NCBI RefSeq assembly: GCF_028553765.1
Contig: NZ_CP067134.1
Coordinates: 2,523,001-2,587,000, forward strand
Source of the DNA: Paracoccus stylophorae
Lineage (GTDB): Bacteria; Pseudomonadota; Alphaproteobacteria; Rhodobacterales; Rhodobacteraceae
Direction: 5' to 3'
Length of the DNA stretch: 64,000 nucleotides
Position 1 is the stretch's first letter. The number at the start of each line of letters is the position of its first letter. Of this stretch, positions 16,584-30,171 are shown piece by piece. The translations under genes and the position numbers were made by a program. Under the pieces are notes generated by a model. It worked only from the letters and a program-made list of their open reading frames with translations. It did no database searches and was not told the origin of the DNA.

Positions 16584-17035
16584 ACAAGCCCGATCCCATC
16601 CCAGCGCGCCTGGCCGCGCTCAAGATCACGCCGACGTCCGACCTGAAGCAACAGTGGCGCGACCTGTTCGACAGCGAGCCGCCGCCCTTCAATCGCCGCT
16701 ATCTCGAAAGCCGCATCGCGTATCGTATCCAAGAACTCGCCTATGGCGGGCTGAAGCCCGAGACGATCCGGCGCCTTGAGCGGCTGGGCGAAGAACTGGA
16801 CGGCGGCGACAGGAAGAAGCGCAGCATCCGCGCCGACCGCGACCGCCCCATCACGGGCACGCGCCTCCTGCGCGAATGGCAGGGCGTCGAGCAGATCGTC
16901 ACCGTCACCGCCGACGGCTTCGAATGGCAGGGGCGGCCCTACAAGTCGCTTTCCGCCATCGCCCGGGCCATCACCGGCACGCGCTGGAACGGGTGGACCT
17001 TCTTCGGGCTGAAGAACCACAGGGGGCGAACATGA
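16580..17035 (+). CDS. DUF2924 family protein (recombinase accessory)
   Basis: This 151-residue protein starts MNKPDPIPARLAALK after a GGAGAA ribosome-binding site and carries the DUF2924 blocks: LKQQWRDLFDSEPPPFNRR, RIAYRIQELAYGGL, GTRLLREWQG, and a C-terminal SLSAIARAITGTRWNGWTFF. DUF2924 genes sit immediately before large serine recombinases in many alphaproteobacterial prophages and islands. The C-terminal part resembles a small SMART-type DNA-binding fold, so it may guide the recombinase. ATGA overlaps join it to both neighbours. Confidence 0.88.
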   Translation: MNKPDPIPARLAALKITPTSDLKQQWRDLFDSEPPPFNRRYLESRIAYRIQELAYGGLKPETIRRLERLGEELDGGDRKKRSIRADRDRPITGTRLLREWQGVEQIVTVTADGFEWQGRPYKSLSAIARAITGTRWNGWTFFGLKNHRGRT

Positions 17036-18357
17036 CGAAGCCGCCCGAGAAATCGAAGGTCGTCCGCAAGCTGCGCTGTGCGATCTACACTCGGAAATCC
17101 TCCGAGGAAGGGCTGGAGCAGGAGTTCAACAGCCTGCATGCCCAGCGAGAGGCCTGCGAGGCGTACATCGCTAGTCAGCGCTCCGAGGGCTGGGTGCTGG
17201 TCCGCGACCAGTATGATGATGGCGGCATCTCGGGTGGTACGCTGGAACGCCCGGGCCTCAAGCGCCTGATGGCCGACATCGAGGACGGGCTGGTCGACGT
17301 GGTCGTGGTCTACAAGATCGACCGACTCTCGCGCTCGCTCGCCGATTTCGCCAAGCTGGTCGAGGTGTTCGACCGCAACGGCGTGACCTTCGTCTCGGTC
17401 ACGCAGTCGTTCAACACCACCACGTCGATGGGCCGGCTCACGCTTAACATCCTGCTGTCCTTCGCCCAGTTCGAGCGCGAGGTGACCGCCGAGCGGATTC
17501 GCGACAAGGTTGCCGCCAGCCGGAAGAAGGGCATGTGGATGGGCGGGGTGCCGCCCTACGGCTACCGCGTCGAGAATCGGAAGCTGGTCGTTGATGAGGA
17601 AAGTGCAGCGCGCGTCCGCTGGATCTTCGCACGCTTCCTCGAGATCGGGTCCTGTACGGAACTGGCGCGCGAGGTCGCGAAATGCGGCATCCGCACCCCG
17701 CGCGGCAACCGAATTGACAAGAAGTACCTCTACCGGATGCTGAGCAACCGCGCCTACATCGGCGAGGCGGTCCACAAGGGCGACAGCTATCCCGGCGAGC
17801 ATGACGCGATCATCGACCGCGAGACTTGGGACCGCGTCCATGCGATCCTACAGGAGAGCCCCCGCAAGCGGGCAATGCGGACTCGCGCCGAGACGCCGGC
17901 GCTGTTGAAGGGGCTGCTCTACGGTCCCGACGGCGCGGCGTTCTCGCCGACGCACACCCGCAAGGGCGACCGGCTCTACCGCTACTACGTCAGCCAGACG
18001 GTGCTGAAGCATGGCGCCGGCGCGTGCCCGGTGGGTCGTGTCCCCGCAGGCGAGATCGAGGCCGCCGTGATCGACCAGCTCCGCGCCGTGTTCCGCCAGC
18101 CAGAGATCGTGGCAGGGACATGGAAGGCGGCGCGCAACCACGCCGACGATATCTCCGAGGCCGACGCGCGTGCGGCTCTGCAGCAGCTCGATCCGCTTTG
18201 GGACGAGCTTTTCCCCGCGGAGCAGGCGCGCATCGTGGCGCTGCTGGTCGAGCGCGTGGACGTCGGCACGGAGGGGCTCAACGTGCGCCTGCGCGTCGAC
18301 TGCCTCGGCGGTCTCGCGCGCGAGATGCTGGCCGGCGGCATTGGGGAAGCCGCATGA
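17032..18357 (+). CDS. Serine recombinase (resolvase/invertase family integrase)
   Basis: This 441-residue protein begins with a resolvase catalytic domain: CAIYTRKSSEEG contains the nucleophilic Ser near residue 22, SLHAQREACEAYI follows, and VVVYKIDRLSRSL and LLSFAQFEREVTAERIRDK complete it (about residues 15-150). A Recombinase DNA-binding domain follows (GGVPPYGYRV, TPRGN, LSNRAYIGEAVHKG). No long coiled-coil zinc domain like that of phiC31 integrase is seen, so it is a short large-serine recombinase. It probably integrates and excises the element, but the att sites are not evident. ATG at 17032 overlaps the DUF2924 stop. Confidence 0.92.
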   Translation: MTKPPEKSKVVRKLRCAIYTRKSSEEGLEQEFNSLHAQREACEAYIASQRSEGWVLVRDQYDDGGISGGTLERPGLKRLMADIEDGLVDVVVVYKIDRLSRSLADFAKLVEVFDRNGVTFVSVTQSFNTTTSMGRLTLNILLSFAQFEREVTAERIRDKVAASRKKGMWMGGVPPYGYRVENRKLVVDEESAARVRWIFARFLEIGSCTELAREVAKCGIRTPRGNRIDKKYLYRMLSNRAYIGEAVHKGDSYPGEHDAIIDRETWDRVHAILQESPRKRAMRTRAETPALLKGLLYGPDGAAFSPTHTRKGDRLYRYYVSQTVLKHGAGACPVGRVPAGEIEAAVIDQLRAVFRQPEIVAGTWKAARNHADDISEADARAALQQLDPLWDELFPAEQARIVALLVERVDVGTEGLNVRLRVDCLGGLAREMLAGGIGEAA

Positions 18358-18743
18358 CCCGCGGGGCTCCGATCCCCGACACGGTGACGCTGCACGTCCC
18401 GTTCCGTGTCGTGAAGCGCGGCGGACGGAAGGAGATGCAGTTGCCGGACGGTGCGATGCCATCGCGCCGGACAGACAGCACGCTGGTCAAGGCGCTAAGC
18501 CGTGCCTTCCGCTGGAAGCGGATGCTCGAGTCGGGTGAGTTCGCTACCATCGCCGAACTGGCCGAACGGGAGGGGATCGCGCCCTCCTACATTACCCGCG
18601 TCGTGCGCCTGACGCTGCTCGCGCCAGAGATCGTCGAGGCGATCCTGGACGGGCGGCAGGGGCCGGAGGTGACGTTGGCAGCGCTGATGGAGCCGCACCC
18701 GGCCGAGTGGCAAAAGCAAAGCTTGTACCGGGTTGCAGATTGA
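18354..18743 (+). CDS. Helix-turn-helix protein of the recombinase cassette
   Basis: This 129-residue protein starts at ATG 18354, overlapping the recombinase stop as ATGA. Residues about 40-110 contain a helix-turn-helix: FRWKRMLESGEFATIAELA followed by EGIAPSYITRVVRLTLLAP and a C-terminal helix EIVEAILDG. This resembles the HTH of ParB/KorB-type proteins. Proteins of this kind trail DUF2924-recombinase pairs in alphaproteobacteria and are probably regulators or excision factors. It ends 24 bases before the stop of the convergent hsdR gene. Confidence 0.8.
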   Translation: MTRGAPIPDTVTLHVPFRVVKRGGRKEMQLPDGAMPSRRTDSTLVKALSRAFRWKRMLESGEFATIAELAEREGIAPSYITRVVRLTLLAPEIVEAILDGRQGPEVTLAALMEPHPAEWQKQSLYRVAD

Positions 18744-18767
18744 TATTGCGGGCTCGATGCAGCACTC

Positions 18768-21883
<3,116 letters not shown>

Positions 21884-21887
<4 letters not shown>

Positions 21888-22591
21888 GGCTGGGCCTCCT
21901 CATCAGCCGGAGCCTCGGCGTCGGCGTTGTTGCCATCGAATTCGGCGAGGTAGATGCGGTACGTCTCCGGCTCCATTCGGAACAGCACCTCGCTCGCGCT
22001 GAAGAGAGCTTCGCGGATCTGGATCGGGCCGACTTCCTCATCGAGTGATGCATTGAAGGCCGCTCCGTCCTCAAGACTGGGACCCGCTGGGGCTGGCGGC
22101 GTGCGATCCTGCCGGTGGACGCGGTGAAGGAAGCCGACGATGGCGTCGGCCGCCTCGGCCGCGAGCAAAGCCTGGACCGCCTCCATGACCGGGCGCGGCT
22201 CTCCCGCACCGTGCGAGGCGAAACCGCACTGATTGCGCAACTCGCAGATGCCTTGGATCGCCGTACTCAATCCGGCGAGTGTCTGGGCCAAGCTCTTGCG
22301 CACCTCGGCCGCATCACTTGCGGTTGGAGGCAAGAATGGAAGATTTTGCGTGGCAGATTTGAACAGCTTTGGCAGGTCGTCCGTGGCAGTGTATGCCACC
22401 GAGCGTTCGCCAAGAACGGCGCGGCAGGTGCTTTCGACCAGCGTCTTGGCGAGATCGAAGGCCAAGCCGGGGTTCTCCACCACCGCCTGCTCGATCCCCT
22501 TCACCTGTTCCTCGATATGCACGAGGCCCGCCGACATGGCGTCGCGGGCGCCGTGCATGACAAAGGGCTGAGGCGCAGGCGCAGCCATCAC
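21884..22591 (-). CDS. Abi_C-like (abortive infection C-terminal) protein inside the type I operon
   Basis: This 235-residue protein is encoded between hsdS and hsdR with four-base overlaps on both sides (GTG at 22591 or ATG at 22588). The [21 protein letters not shown] helix and the later [14 protein letters not shown] motif match the Abi_C family, whose signature is an RN...G...HG segment resembling the R-x(4-6)-H of HEPN nucleases; here the Arg-His spacing is seven residues. Abi_C-like proteins are known passengers of type I operons. It might trigger cell arrest when restriction fails. Catalytic activity is not proven, and the ~80-residue acidic C-terminal tail is unassigned. Confidence 0.75.
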
Positions 22592-23911
22592 AACACCCGG
22601 TCGAGGAAGGTTTCTGCGTCCTTCACGCGCAGATCGCCGGAGATAAGCTGGGGCAGCAGCGTGTCGCGGAGGGCGGCAAGTGAACGGGACTCCAAATCGA
22701 TCTGAATTGCGCGCTCAACTAACGGAGATACTGCGGGTCCAAGATCAGCGAGAACATCGTCCGGTGGGCAGTTCGTCATAGCGGCCTGCAAATGACCACG
22801 CTGGATGTGGCCCATCGTAGTCGCCTTGAATGCCGCAATTCTCTGGAATTCTTCGAGATGCATCTGAACCCATTCAGAAAAGAACCAGGCAGGATACCGA
22901 TCCGACGTCACCTTGAAGAGGTGCTGGTTGAGGGCGCCATCACCTTCCGTCCAGAACTTGGCGAGCAGGCTCCCCGACCACGAGAACAGGAAGTCTCCAT
23001 CCTTCACGAGATACTTTTCCGGCGCGTCGCGCGATGCCCTGTCGCTTTTCGCCGACACGCCGTTCCGCAGCTCGGCAATCTTAATGACGGGCAGACTGTC
23101 GGCCGGATCGCTCGCCGGGTACTTCTGCAGCGCGAGGCCGTTCAAGAAGTGTGCGATCTCCGACAGCGGCTTCACCTCCCACCCTTCCGGAACCTCGCCA
23201 TATTGGGTCTCGATCAGCCGGTCGGGGAAGAGGGTCGCGAGGTCTGGGGGGAGGCCGGGATTGCGGCCTTCGGCCTTGGCGCGGACTGGCTCGAAATCGA
23301 CGAACCAAGCCTTGAACAGCGCCCGCGCAATCGCCCCCAACGTCGCGCCCATCCGCCGGTTCAGCTCGATCTTGTCGTCTACAGTCCCGAGGACATGCGC
23401 GATGGCCCGTTGTTCGGGCAGCTCAGGATAGGCAACCTCAAGGTTCTCTAAATCGCGCTTGGTGACATGACCAAGCCCGGTCGTCTGCTTGTTCCTCGCG
23501 ATACCGACGAAATTGGGTTTCAGGTAGCGAAGCAGGTAGTAGAAAAAGACCGCATCGATGCCTTCTTCGGGCGTTACGCGAAACACATGCTGGTTTAGCC
23601 AGCCTTCCGGGCCACGCCACCAGAACGCGTCAATCGAGGTTTCGGGCTGCCCGGACCAAGAGAAGAGAAGATCACCTGGGCGCACACGAACGGACTCGTC
23701 GAACGTCTGCTGCGTGAATTTCGTTTGGCCGCTGAGACCACCCTTGATCTCGGCAATCTTGATCACCGGCCGTCCCGTTGTCGTGAACTGTACATCTTTA
23801 AAGGCAATTCCGTTTACCCAACGAGCCATGGAATGCAGAGCGCGTGGCGTCCAGTGTTTGGGAAAGGTTGGGTGGTAGAGCCATCCTCGGTTCACGGCAT
23901 CTTTTCGGACC

Positions 23912-23922
<11 letters not shown>
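22588..23922 (-). CDS. hsdS: Type I restriction-modification specificity subunit S
   Basis: This ~444-residue protein has two target-recognition domains separated by conserved helices. TRD1 (residues ~10-180) ends in [23 protein letters not shown]2 (~240-420) ends in [16 protein letters not shown]. The LLFSWSG/FLFSWSG strand appears in both halves, showing the internal duplication. It would define the bipartite sequence that HsdM methylates. ATG at 23922 is preferred because GGGAG lies 7 bases upstream; a TTG at 23928 is possible. It overlaps the hsdM stop by about 11 bases. Confidence 0.93.
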
Positions 23923-25747
<1,825 letters not shown>

Positions 25748-25759
25748 CGTCTCTTCCCC

Positions 25760-25942
25760 TCAGTTCTGCTGCGGCTTGCCGGACGATGTGTCATCCAGTG
25801 CCTTCAGCCGTTTGAATTCTTCCACGGCCACGACCACCACGACCGGGCGGCCGTGTTTCTCGATCACCACCGGCTCGGCCCGAGCAGTGTCGATGAGCAG
25901 GCCGAACTGGTGCTTCGCGTCCCGTGCGGACATGGCCTTCAT
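25760..25942 (-). CDS. Phd/YefM-family antitoxin-like protein, no toxin partner seen
   Basis: This 60-residue protein has the Phd/YefM pattern: MSARDAKHQFGLLID at the N-terminus, an AEPVVIEKHGRPVVVVV strand pair, and EEFKRLKAL. These proteins bind DNA as dimers and repress their own operon, and neutralise a toxin with their C-terminus. GGGGAG lies 7 bases before ATG 25942; an internal ATG is at 25933. No Doc, YoeB or PIN toxin follows; hsdM does. It may be the operon's autorepressor or an antidote to another member. The C-terminus is short (DDTSSGKPQQN), so toxin binding is uncertain. Confidence 0.8.
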   Translation of the reverse strand: MKAMSARDAKHQFGLLIDTARAEPVVIEKHGRPVVVVVAVEEFKRLKALDDTSSGKPQQN

Positions 25943-26334
25943 GGCATTGCTCCCCGCTTTGGGTCACAATGGACAAAAGAGTCCGATTTCACAATCCGGA
26001 AGTTGTTGGGAGCGATGGCCATTGCTGCGACGATTCAAGGCCATGTTGATGCGCCAGGTCCCGCGAACGGGCGTTGGATTTCAGGTGCTTTCGGTAAACG
26101 CCCCTGACATCGAAGTGTCTAGCGGCGACGCTCGAAAACCATCGTCTTTCCAATACCTTGAAGAAAATTCACCAAATTGGCGCAGTCATCAGGTCCAGAG
26201 AATATTGGCCCTGAGAGAACGCTTTTGAGGCTCCGGCCACCGGCGTCGGTGCTCAGCCCCTCCCGCATAACCCTCGAAAAAAACGGAAAAATCCGGCCGT
26301 AGCCGGATGGGGAGAACGCTTTCGTGAGGGCAAG
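25943..26334. promoter_or_regulatory. hsd operon control region and island edge
   Basis: This 392-base gap has no convincing gene. Upstream of the Phd-like start, TCACAAT occurs at 25964-25970 and 25989-25995, and between them GGAC (25971-25974) and GTCC (25981-25984) form an inverted repeat, a plausible autorepressor operator. GAGAACGCTTT is present at 26215-26225 and again at 26312-26322. The right end holds the tRNA-Ser terminator. The stretch next to the tRNA is where an integration junction would be expected. Confidence 0.4.
26287..26308 (-). terminator. Intrinsic terminator of tRNA-Ser
   Basis: On the minus strand ATCCGGC-TACG-GCCGGAT forms a 7-bp stem with a 4-base loop, followed directly by TTTTCC and later another T-run. 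It starts 27 bases after the tRNA CCA end and has the right direction and form for Rho-independent termination. Confidence 0.75.
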
Positions 26335-26424
26335 TGGCGGAGCGAGAGGGATTCGAACCCTCGAGACGGTTTCCCGCCTACACGCTTTCCAGGCGTGCGC
26401 CTTGGACCACTCGGCCACCGCTCC
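26335..26424 (-). tRNA. tRNA-Ser (anticodon GGA)
   Basis: The minus strand reads a full class II tRNA. Its 5' end is GGAGCGG, followed by a D-arm beginning TGGCCGAGTGG. The anticodon stem-loop is ACGC-CTGGAAA-GCGT with anticodon GGA. A long variable arm follows, then a T-arm with GGTTCGAATCC. The acceptor strand TCGCTCC carries discriminator G and an encoded CCA (26335-26337). It decodes UCC/UCU. tRNA 3' ends are frequent targets for integration; the accessory region lies on the 3' side, the expected side. No second copy of its 3' end was seen elsewhere in the window. Confidence 0.95.
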
Positions 26425-26464
26425 GACGGGGCTGGGTCTAGCCTGTGGCAGGCGGGGGCGCAAG

Positions 26465-27145
26465 TCAGAGGTTGGAAATTCGCTTTTGAAGTTCGGCCAG
26501 CTGGCGGCGGATCTCGTTCATGTCGCCTGCGTCGGAATCCTCGGTCGGGGCGGCAGTCTTGTCGGCCGCCGACCTGGCGGTTTTTGCCGGCCGCTTGCGT
26601 TCCGGGTGCGTCGCCGGATCGTCGGGCGGCGTGGCGCCCTCTGCATCGGGATCGTCCGCATCTGCCTCGCCCGCCTCGTCGGGTTCGGGGCCGGAGGCGC
26701 CGCCGCGCCAGCCGCCCATCATGGCCTTGAGAAAGATCCGCTGCTGGCGCTGCATCGCGTCAAAGCCGGGCATGCCGGCCATGGGCCCGGACATGGTGGT
26801 CATGTTTTCCATCAGCTTCGACTGACCCTCGCGCAGCATCTCGAAGCTGGCGGCAAGGAATTGCGGCACCACCGACTGGGCGCTGGTCGTATAGCTGCGT
26901 ACCAGATCGGTCAGCACGTCGATCGGCAGGACGTTCTCTCCCCTGCCCTCGTGCTCGGCGATGATCTGCAGAAGATACTGGCGCGTCAGGTCGTCGCCCG
27001 ATTTCAGATCGACGATCTTGACCTCGCGCCCGTCGCGGATGAAGGCCGCGATGTCGTCCAGCGTGACGTAGTCGCTGGTCTCGGTATTATAAAGCCGCCG
27101 GCTGGCATAACGCTTGATCAGCAGCGGCTTGGCATCTGCCACCAT
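26465..27145 (-). CDS. phaR: Polyhydroxyalkanoate synthesis repressor PhaR
   Basis: This ~226-residue protein represses phasin and its own gene until PHB granules bind it. Residues 1-65 are the PHB_acc_N DNA-binding domain (LIKRYASRRLYNTETSDYV, then DIAAFIRDGREVKIVD). Helical repeats with Gln/Met-rich granule-binding character follow (VPQFLAASFEMLREGQ). The last third is an acidic Asp/Glu/Pro linker ending in a coiled-coil-like NEIRRQLAELQKRISNL. ATG at 27145 gives the normal start; ATG at 27157 is possible. It follows phaP in the same direction. Confidence 0.93.
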   Translation of the reverse strand: MVADAKPLLIKRYASRRLYNTETSDYVTLDDIAAFIRDGREVKIVDLKSGDDLTRQYLLQIIAEHEGRGENVLPIDVLTDLVRSYTTSAQSVVPQFLAASFEMLREGQSKLMENMTTMSGPMAGMPGFDAMQRQQRIFLKAMMGGWRGGASGPEPDEAGEADADDPDAEGATPPDDPATHPERKRPAKTARSAADKTAAPTEDSDAGDMNEIRRQLAELQKRISNL

Positions 27146-27260
27146 GTGCGGCCCCATTTGCAATTCCGTTGCCCCATGATGGGTGCAGCATGCCGAAAAG
27201 GCAAAGAGAAATTGCGCCTGTTTCGCGGTTGCGAAGGCGCTGCGCCAGGGTCGCAACAGG

Positions 27261-27283
27261 AAAAAGGGGCGGTCGCCCGCCCC
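27261..27283 (-). terminator. Intrinsic terminator after phaP
   Basis: On the minus strand GGGGCGG-GCGA-CCGCCCC forms a 7-bp GC stem, followed by TTTTT. It lies about 30 bases after the phaP stop and before phaR, so phasin mRNA can end here while phaR uses read-through or its own promoter. Confidence 0.8.
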
Positions 27284-27311
27284 TTCTTCGTATCTTCAAG
27301 ACTGCGGCGAA

Positions 27312-27764
27312 TTACTTCGCGGTGGCAGCCGAGGCTTTCTTCACGGCAGCCTGCGTGTCGCGCGAGGCTTTTTCGGCGGCCTTCTGCGCGTCCGACGCCA
27401 TGTCCTTGCCGGCGGTCAGCATCAGGTCGACGGTGTCCATCTGGACCTTCTTCGCGACTTCGGCGAAGGCGGCCATGTGCTCGGCGGCCAGTTCGGCCGA
27501 GGCCGAGGCGTAATCGCTGAACGATTTCGCGTATTCCGACGGCTCTTCCTTGACGACGGCCAGCTCGCCCATGCGCGAGATGCTGTCCTTGGCCCACTGG
27601 GCCGAAATCTCGGTCGAACGCTCGGCGGCGCCCAGGGCGACGCGAGCCAGTTTTTCGCTGAGGACGCTTTGCGATTTCATCGCTTCCTGCACCGACGAGG
27701 TGTCGATCGGGAAGTTCGCCATCATGTCCTGGTAGGTCTTGGTGAAGTCGGGGGTCTTTGCCAT
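27312..27764 (-). CDS. phaP: Phasin, PHB granule-coating protein
   Basis: This 150-residue, almost wholly helical protein begins MAKTPDFTKTYQDMMANFP and continues with amphipathic helices (SVLSEKLARVALGAAERSTE) and an Ala/Lys-rich C-terminal tail, as in phasin_2 proteins. It coats PHB granules and sets their size and number. A strong AAAAGGAG precedes ATG 27764. A PhaR-type palindrome about 110 bases upstream suggests repression by PhaR. It lies between phaC and phaR, the arrangement known in Paracoccus. Confidence 0.93.
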   Translation of the reverse strand: MAKTPDFTKTYQDMMANFPIDTSSVQEAMKSQSVLSEKLARVALGAAERSTEISAQWAKDSISRMGELAVVKEEPSEYAKSFSDYASASAELAAEHMAAFAEVAKKVQMDTVDLMLTAGKDMASDAQKAAEKASRDTQAAVKKASAATAK

Positions 27765-27872
27765 CTCGGTTACTCCTTTTCGTCACGGCGGTGGAAAGGT
27801 CGATCACTCAGCCGCGGTTGATTTCCGTAACGCCAATATGCATGCTGCAGCGCGGCATTTCAAGCGTTTTCG

Positions 27873-27883
27873 CTGCGATGCAG
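27873..27883. promoter_or_regulatory. PhaR-type operator CTGC-N3-GCAG upstream of phaP
   Basis: CTGCGATGCAG is a perfect inverted repeat of the TGC-rich type that I recall being described for PhaR of Rhodobacteraceae. It is followed by an A-rich run and lies about 110 bases upstream of the phaP start. Another CTGCAG is at 27845-27850. A related half-site GCAGCAAA occurs at 30286-30293 between phaC and phaZ. Confidence 0.6.
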
Positions 27884-27951
27884 CAAAAAATTGCCGACGC
27901 GGAACCCGGTTCCGCGCAAGCAATTGAGACCGCACGATTTACAGATCCGGA

Positions 27952-30171
27952 TCAGACCGGGCGTTCGTGCACATAGGTGCCGGGCGCCGGCACGATCTCA
28001 TCCCTGGGTTCGCGTGCGGGCACCATGCTGCCGGCCCGTTCGGCCAGCCATTCGCCCCAACGCGGCCACCAGCTGCCCTCGAAGAAATCGCCCGATTCCC
28101 GCCACGCCTCATAATCCGTGTCGAAATCGGTGCCGCCGGCATAATGGCCGTATTTCTTCTTGCTGGGCGGGTTGACGATGCCCGCGATATGGCCGGACTG
28201 GGACAGGATGAAGTTCTTTTCCTTCGATCCCATCGCGGCCACGCCGCGCCAGCAATCCTTCCACGGCGCGATGTGGTCGGTTTCGCACGCGACCGCGCAC
28301 AGCGGCACCTGCACGTCCGACAGATGCAGCCTTTCGCCCATCAGCTCGATCCCGTCTTCGGCGAATTTGTTCTGCTGGCACAGCAGGCGCAGATACTGCA
28401 TCGCCATGCGACCCGGTAGGTTGGTGCTGTCGCCGTTCCAGAACAGCAGATCGAAGGCGGGCGGCGTCTCGCCCAGCATATAGCTGCGGATCGCCGGTCC
28501 CCAGACCAGGTCGTTGGCGCGCAGGAAGCTCATGGTGCGCGCCATCAGCGGTGCGCGCAGCAGGCCGTGTCGCTCGACCTCTTCGGTAATGCCCGAGACG
28601 AAATCGTCCTGCAGGAAGGTGGTGAATTCGCCCTGATCGGAAAAATCGGTCAGCGTGGTGAACAGCGTGGCCGCATTCACACGCTGATCGCCGCGATGCT
28701 TCATCAGCGCCAGCGTCAGCGACAGGGTCGTGCCCGCGATGCAATAGCCCACCACGTTCAGCTTGGGCTGATCGGTCACGGCCAGCACCTTGTCCATCGC
28801 GTCCATGAAGGCGTCGATGTAATCCTCCATGCCCTTGTCGGCATAGCTTTGATCGGGGTTCTTCCAGCTGACGATGAAGACGGTGTGCCCCTGTTCCAGC
28901 AACCAGCGGATCAGGCTGTTCTGCGGCTTGAGGTCCAGGATGTAGAACTTGTTGATCCACGGCGGAAAGATCAGCAGCGGGACGGCGTGGACCTGATCGG
29001 TGGTCGGCTTGTACTGGATCAGCTCATACAGCGGCGTGCGGTGCACGACGCTGCCTTCGGCGGTGCCGATATTCTCGCCCACCGTGAACGCGCCCCTGTC
29101 GGCCAGCGACACCAGCATCTCGCCGCCGTTCTGTTCGACATCGCGGACCAGGTTTTCCAGACCCTGCACAAGGCTTTGGCCCTCGGTCTCGACGGCCTTT
29201 TCCAGCGCATCGGGGTTCGTGGCCAGGAAATTCGTGGGCGCCATCATGTCGATGACCTGCTGCGTCAGCCAGTCGACGCGGCGGCGCGCGACCTGATCGG
29301 GCAGGTCCAGCTCGTTGGCGGCATCCAGCAGGGCGCGGGCGTTGATCTGGTACTGCTTCTTGACGAAGTTGAAATAGGGATGGGTCTGCCACAGCGGATG
29401 CTTGAATCGCTTGTCGTCGGGGCCTTCATCCTCGGGGGCGGTCAGGCTGCCGCGGGCCAGCGCCATCTGCGCGCGCGTATAGTGTTTCAGCGTCTCGCCC
29501 CAGTAATTCACCTGCTGTTCGATCACCCGCGCGGGTTGTTCGGCCAGCGCCTTCATCCAGGCATTGGCCGCCGTCATCATCAGGTCCGGGCCGGGGGATT
29601 CGACGCCGGGATTGGGCAGGCCGCGCGAGCCAAGCGCCGAGACCAGCCGGTGGCCCAAAGCCTCGATCCGTTCGATGTTCTCGGCCAGCCGCCGCGCGGT
29701 CGGCGCACCGCCGGCCAGCATCAGCTGTTCCACAGCCTCGGCGGGCGTCGCGGCGAATTTTCTGCCGTCGGATGCGGTATCGCCCTGCGCCTCGCTGGCG
29801 GTCGAGGATGCGGCTTTTTCCAGCTGCACCTCGGGCGATTTGGGCGCATCCCTTTGCCGGTCGTCGCGCGCGGATGCGGCCGCTGCGCCGTCCGGCCGGG
29901 GCGCCTGTTCCGTCTGCTTCTGCGCTGCAGCATCGGACTTGGCGGACGCGGCCTTGGCGGTTCCGCCCGCAGCCTTTCCGCGCCGCTTGGGCGTGGACTT
30001 GGCCGCAGCCGATTCCGGGGTCTTTCCGGCAGCCGCCTTGCGGCCGCGCGCAGCGGTCCCGGCCTTCGCCTGATCGGTTTCTGCGTCGGCCTTCAAGGGC
30101 TTTCCGGATGTTGTTCCAGAACCCTTCCGACCCGCGGTTTTTTTACCCTGATCATCCGTGTTGCTTGCCAT
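27952..30171 (-). CDS. phaC: Class I PHB synthase with a long Ala/Lys-rich N-terminal extension
   Basis: This 739-residue enzyme polymerises (R)-3-hydroxybutyryl-CoA. The catalytic triad is visible: Cys477 in the lipase-like box GYCIAG, Asp632 in CETDHIAPW and His661 in SQSGHIAG. The synthase N-terminal domain starts near residue 190. The first ~135 residues are unusual, built from Lys, Ala, Gly, Thr and Ser (GRKAAAGKTPESAAAKSTPK) like a histone H1 tail, which makes the protein well over 100 residues longer than usual class I enzymes. The extension could bind DNA or the granule surface. The gene is divergent from phaZ. Confidence 0.95.
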   Translation of the reverse strand: MASNTDDQGKKTAGRKGSGTTSGKPLKADAETDQAKAGTAARGRKAAAGKTPESAAAKSTPKRRGKAAGGTAKAASAKSDAAAQKQTEQAPRPDGAAAASARDDRQRDAPKSPEVQLEKAASSTASEAQGDTASDGRKFAATPAEAVEQLMLAGGAPTARRLAENIERIEALGHRLVSALGSRGLPNPGVESPGPDLMMTAANAWMKALAEQPARVIEQQVNYWGETLKHYTRAQMALARGSLTAPEDEGPDDKRFKHPLWQTHPYFNFVKKQYQINARALLDAANELDLPDQVARRRVDWLTQQVIDMMAPTNFLATNPDALEKAVETEGQSLVQGLENLVRDVEQNGGEMLVSLADRGAFTVGENIGTAEGSVVHRTPLYELIQYKPTTDQVHAVPLLIFPPWINKFYILDLKPQNSLIRWLLEQGHTVFIVSWKNPDQSYADKGMEDYIDAFMDAMDKVLAVTDQPKLNVVGYCIAGTTLSLTLALMKHRGDQRVNAATLFTTLTDFSDQGEFTTFLQDDFVSGITEEVERHGLLRAPLMARTMSFLRANDLVWGPAIRSYMLGETPPAFDLLFWNGDSTNLPGRMAMQYLRLLCQQNKFAEDGIELMGERLHLSDVQVPLCAVACETDHIAPWKDCWRGVAAMGSKEKNFILSQSGHIAGIVNPPSKKKYGHYAGGTDFDTDYEAWRESGDFFEGSWWPRWGEWLAERAGSMVPAREPRDEIVPAPGTYVHERPV

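Noticed and set aside
26119..26463. Minus-strand open frame reading AVAEWSKAHAWKACRRETV
   Set aside because: It is the translation of the tRNA-Ser gene, a common false protein; the tRNA explains the sequence.
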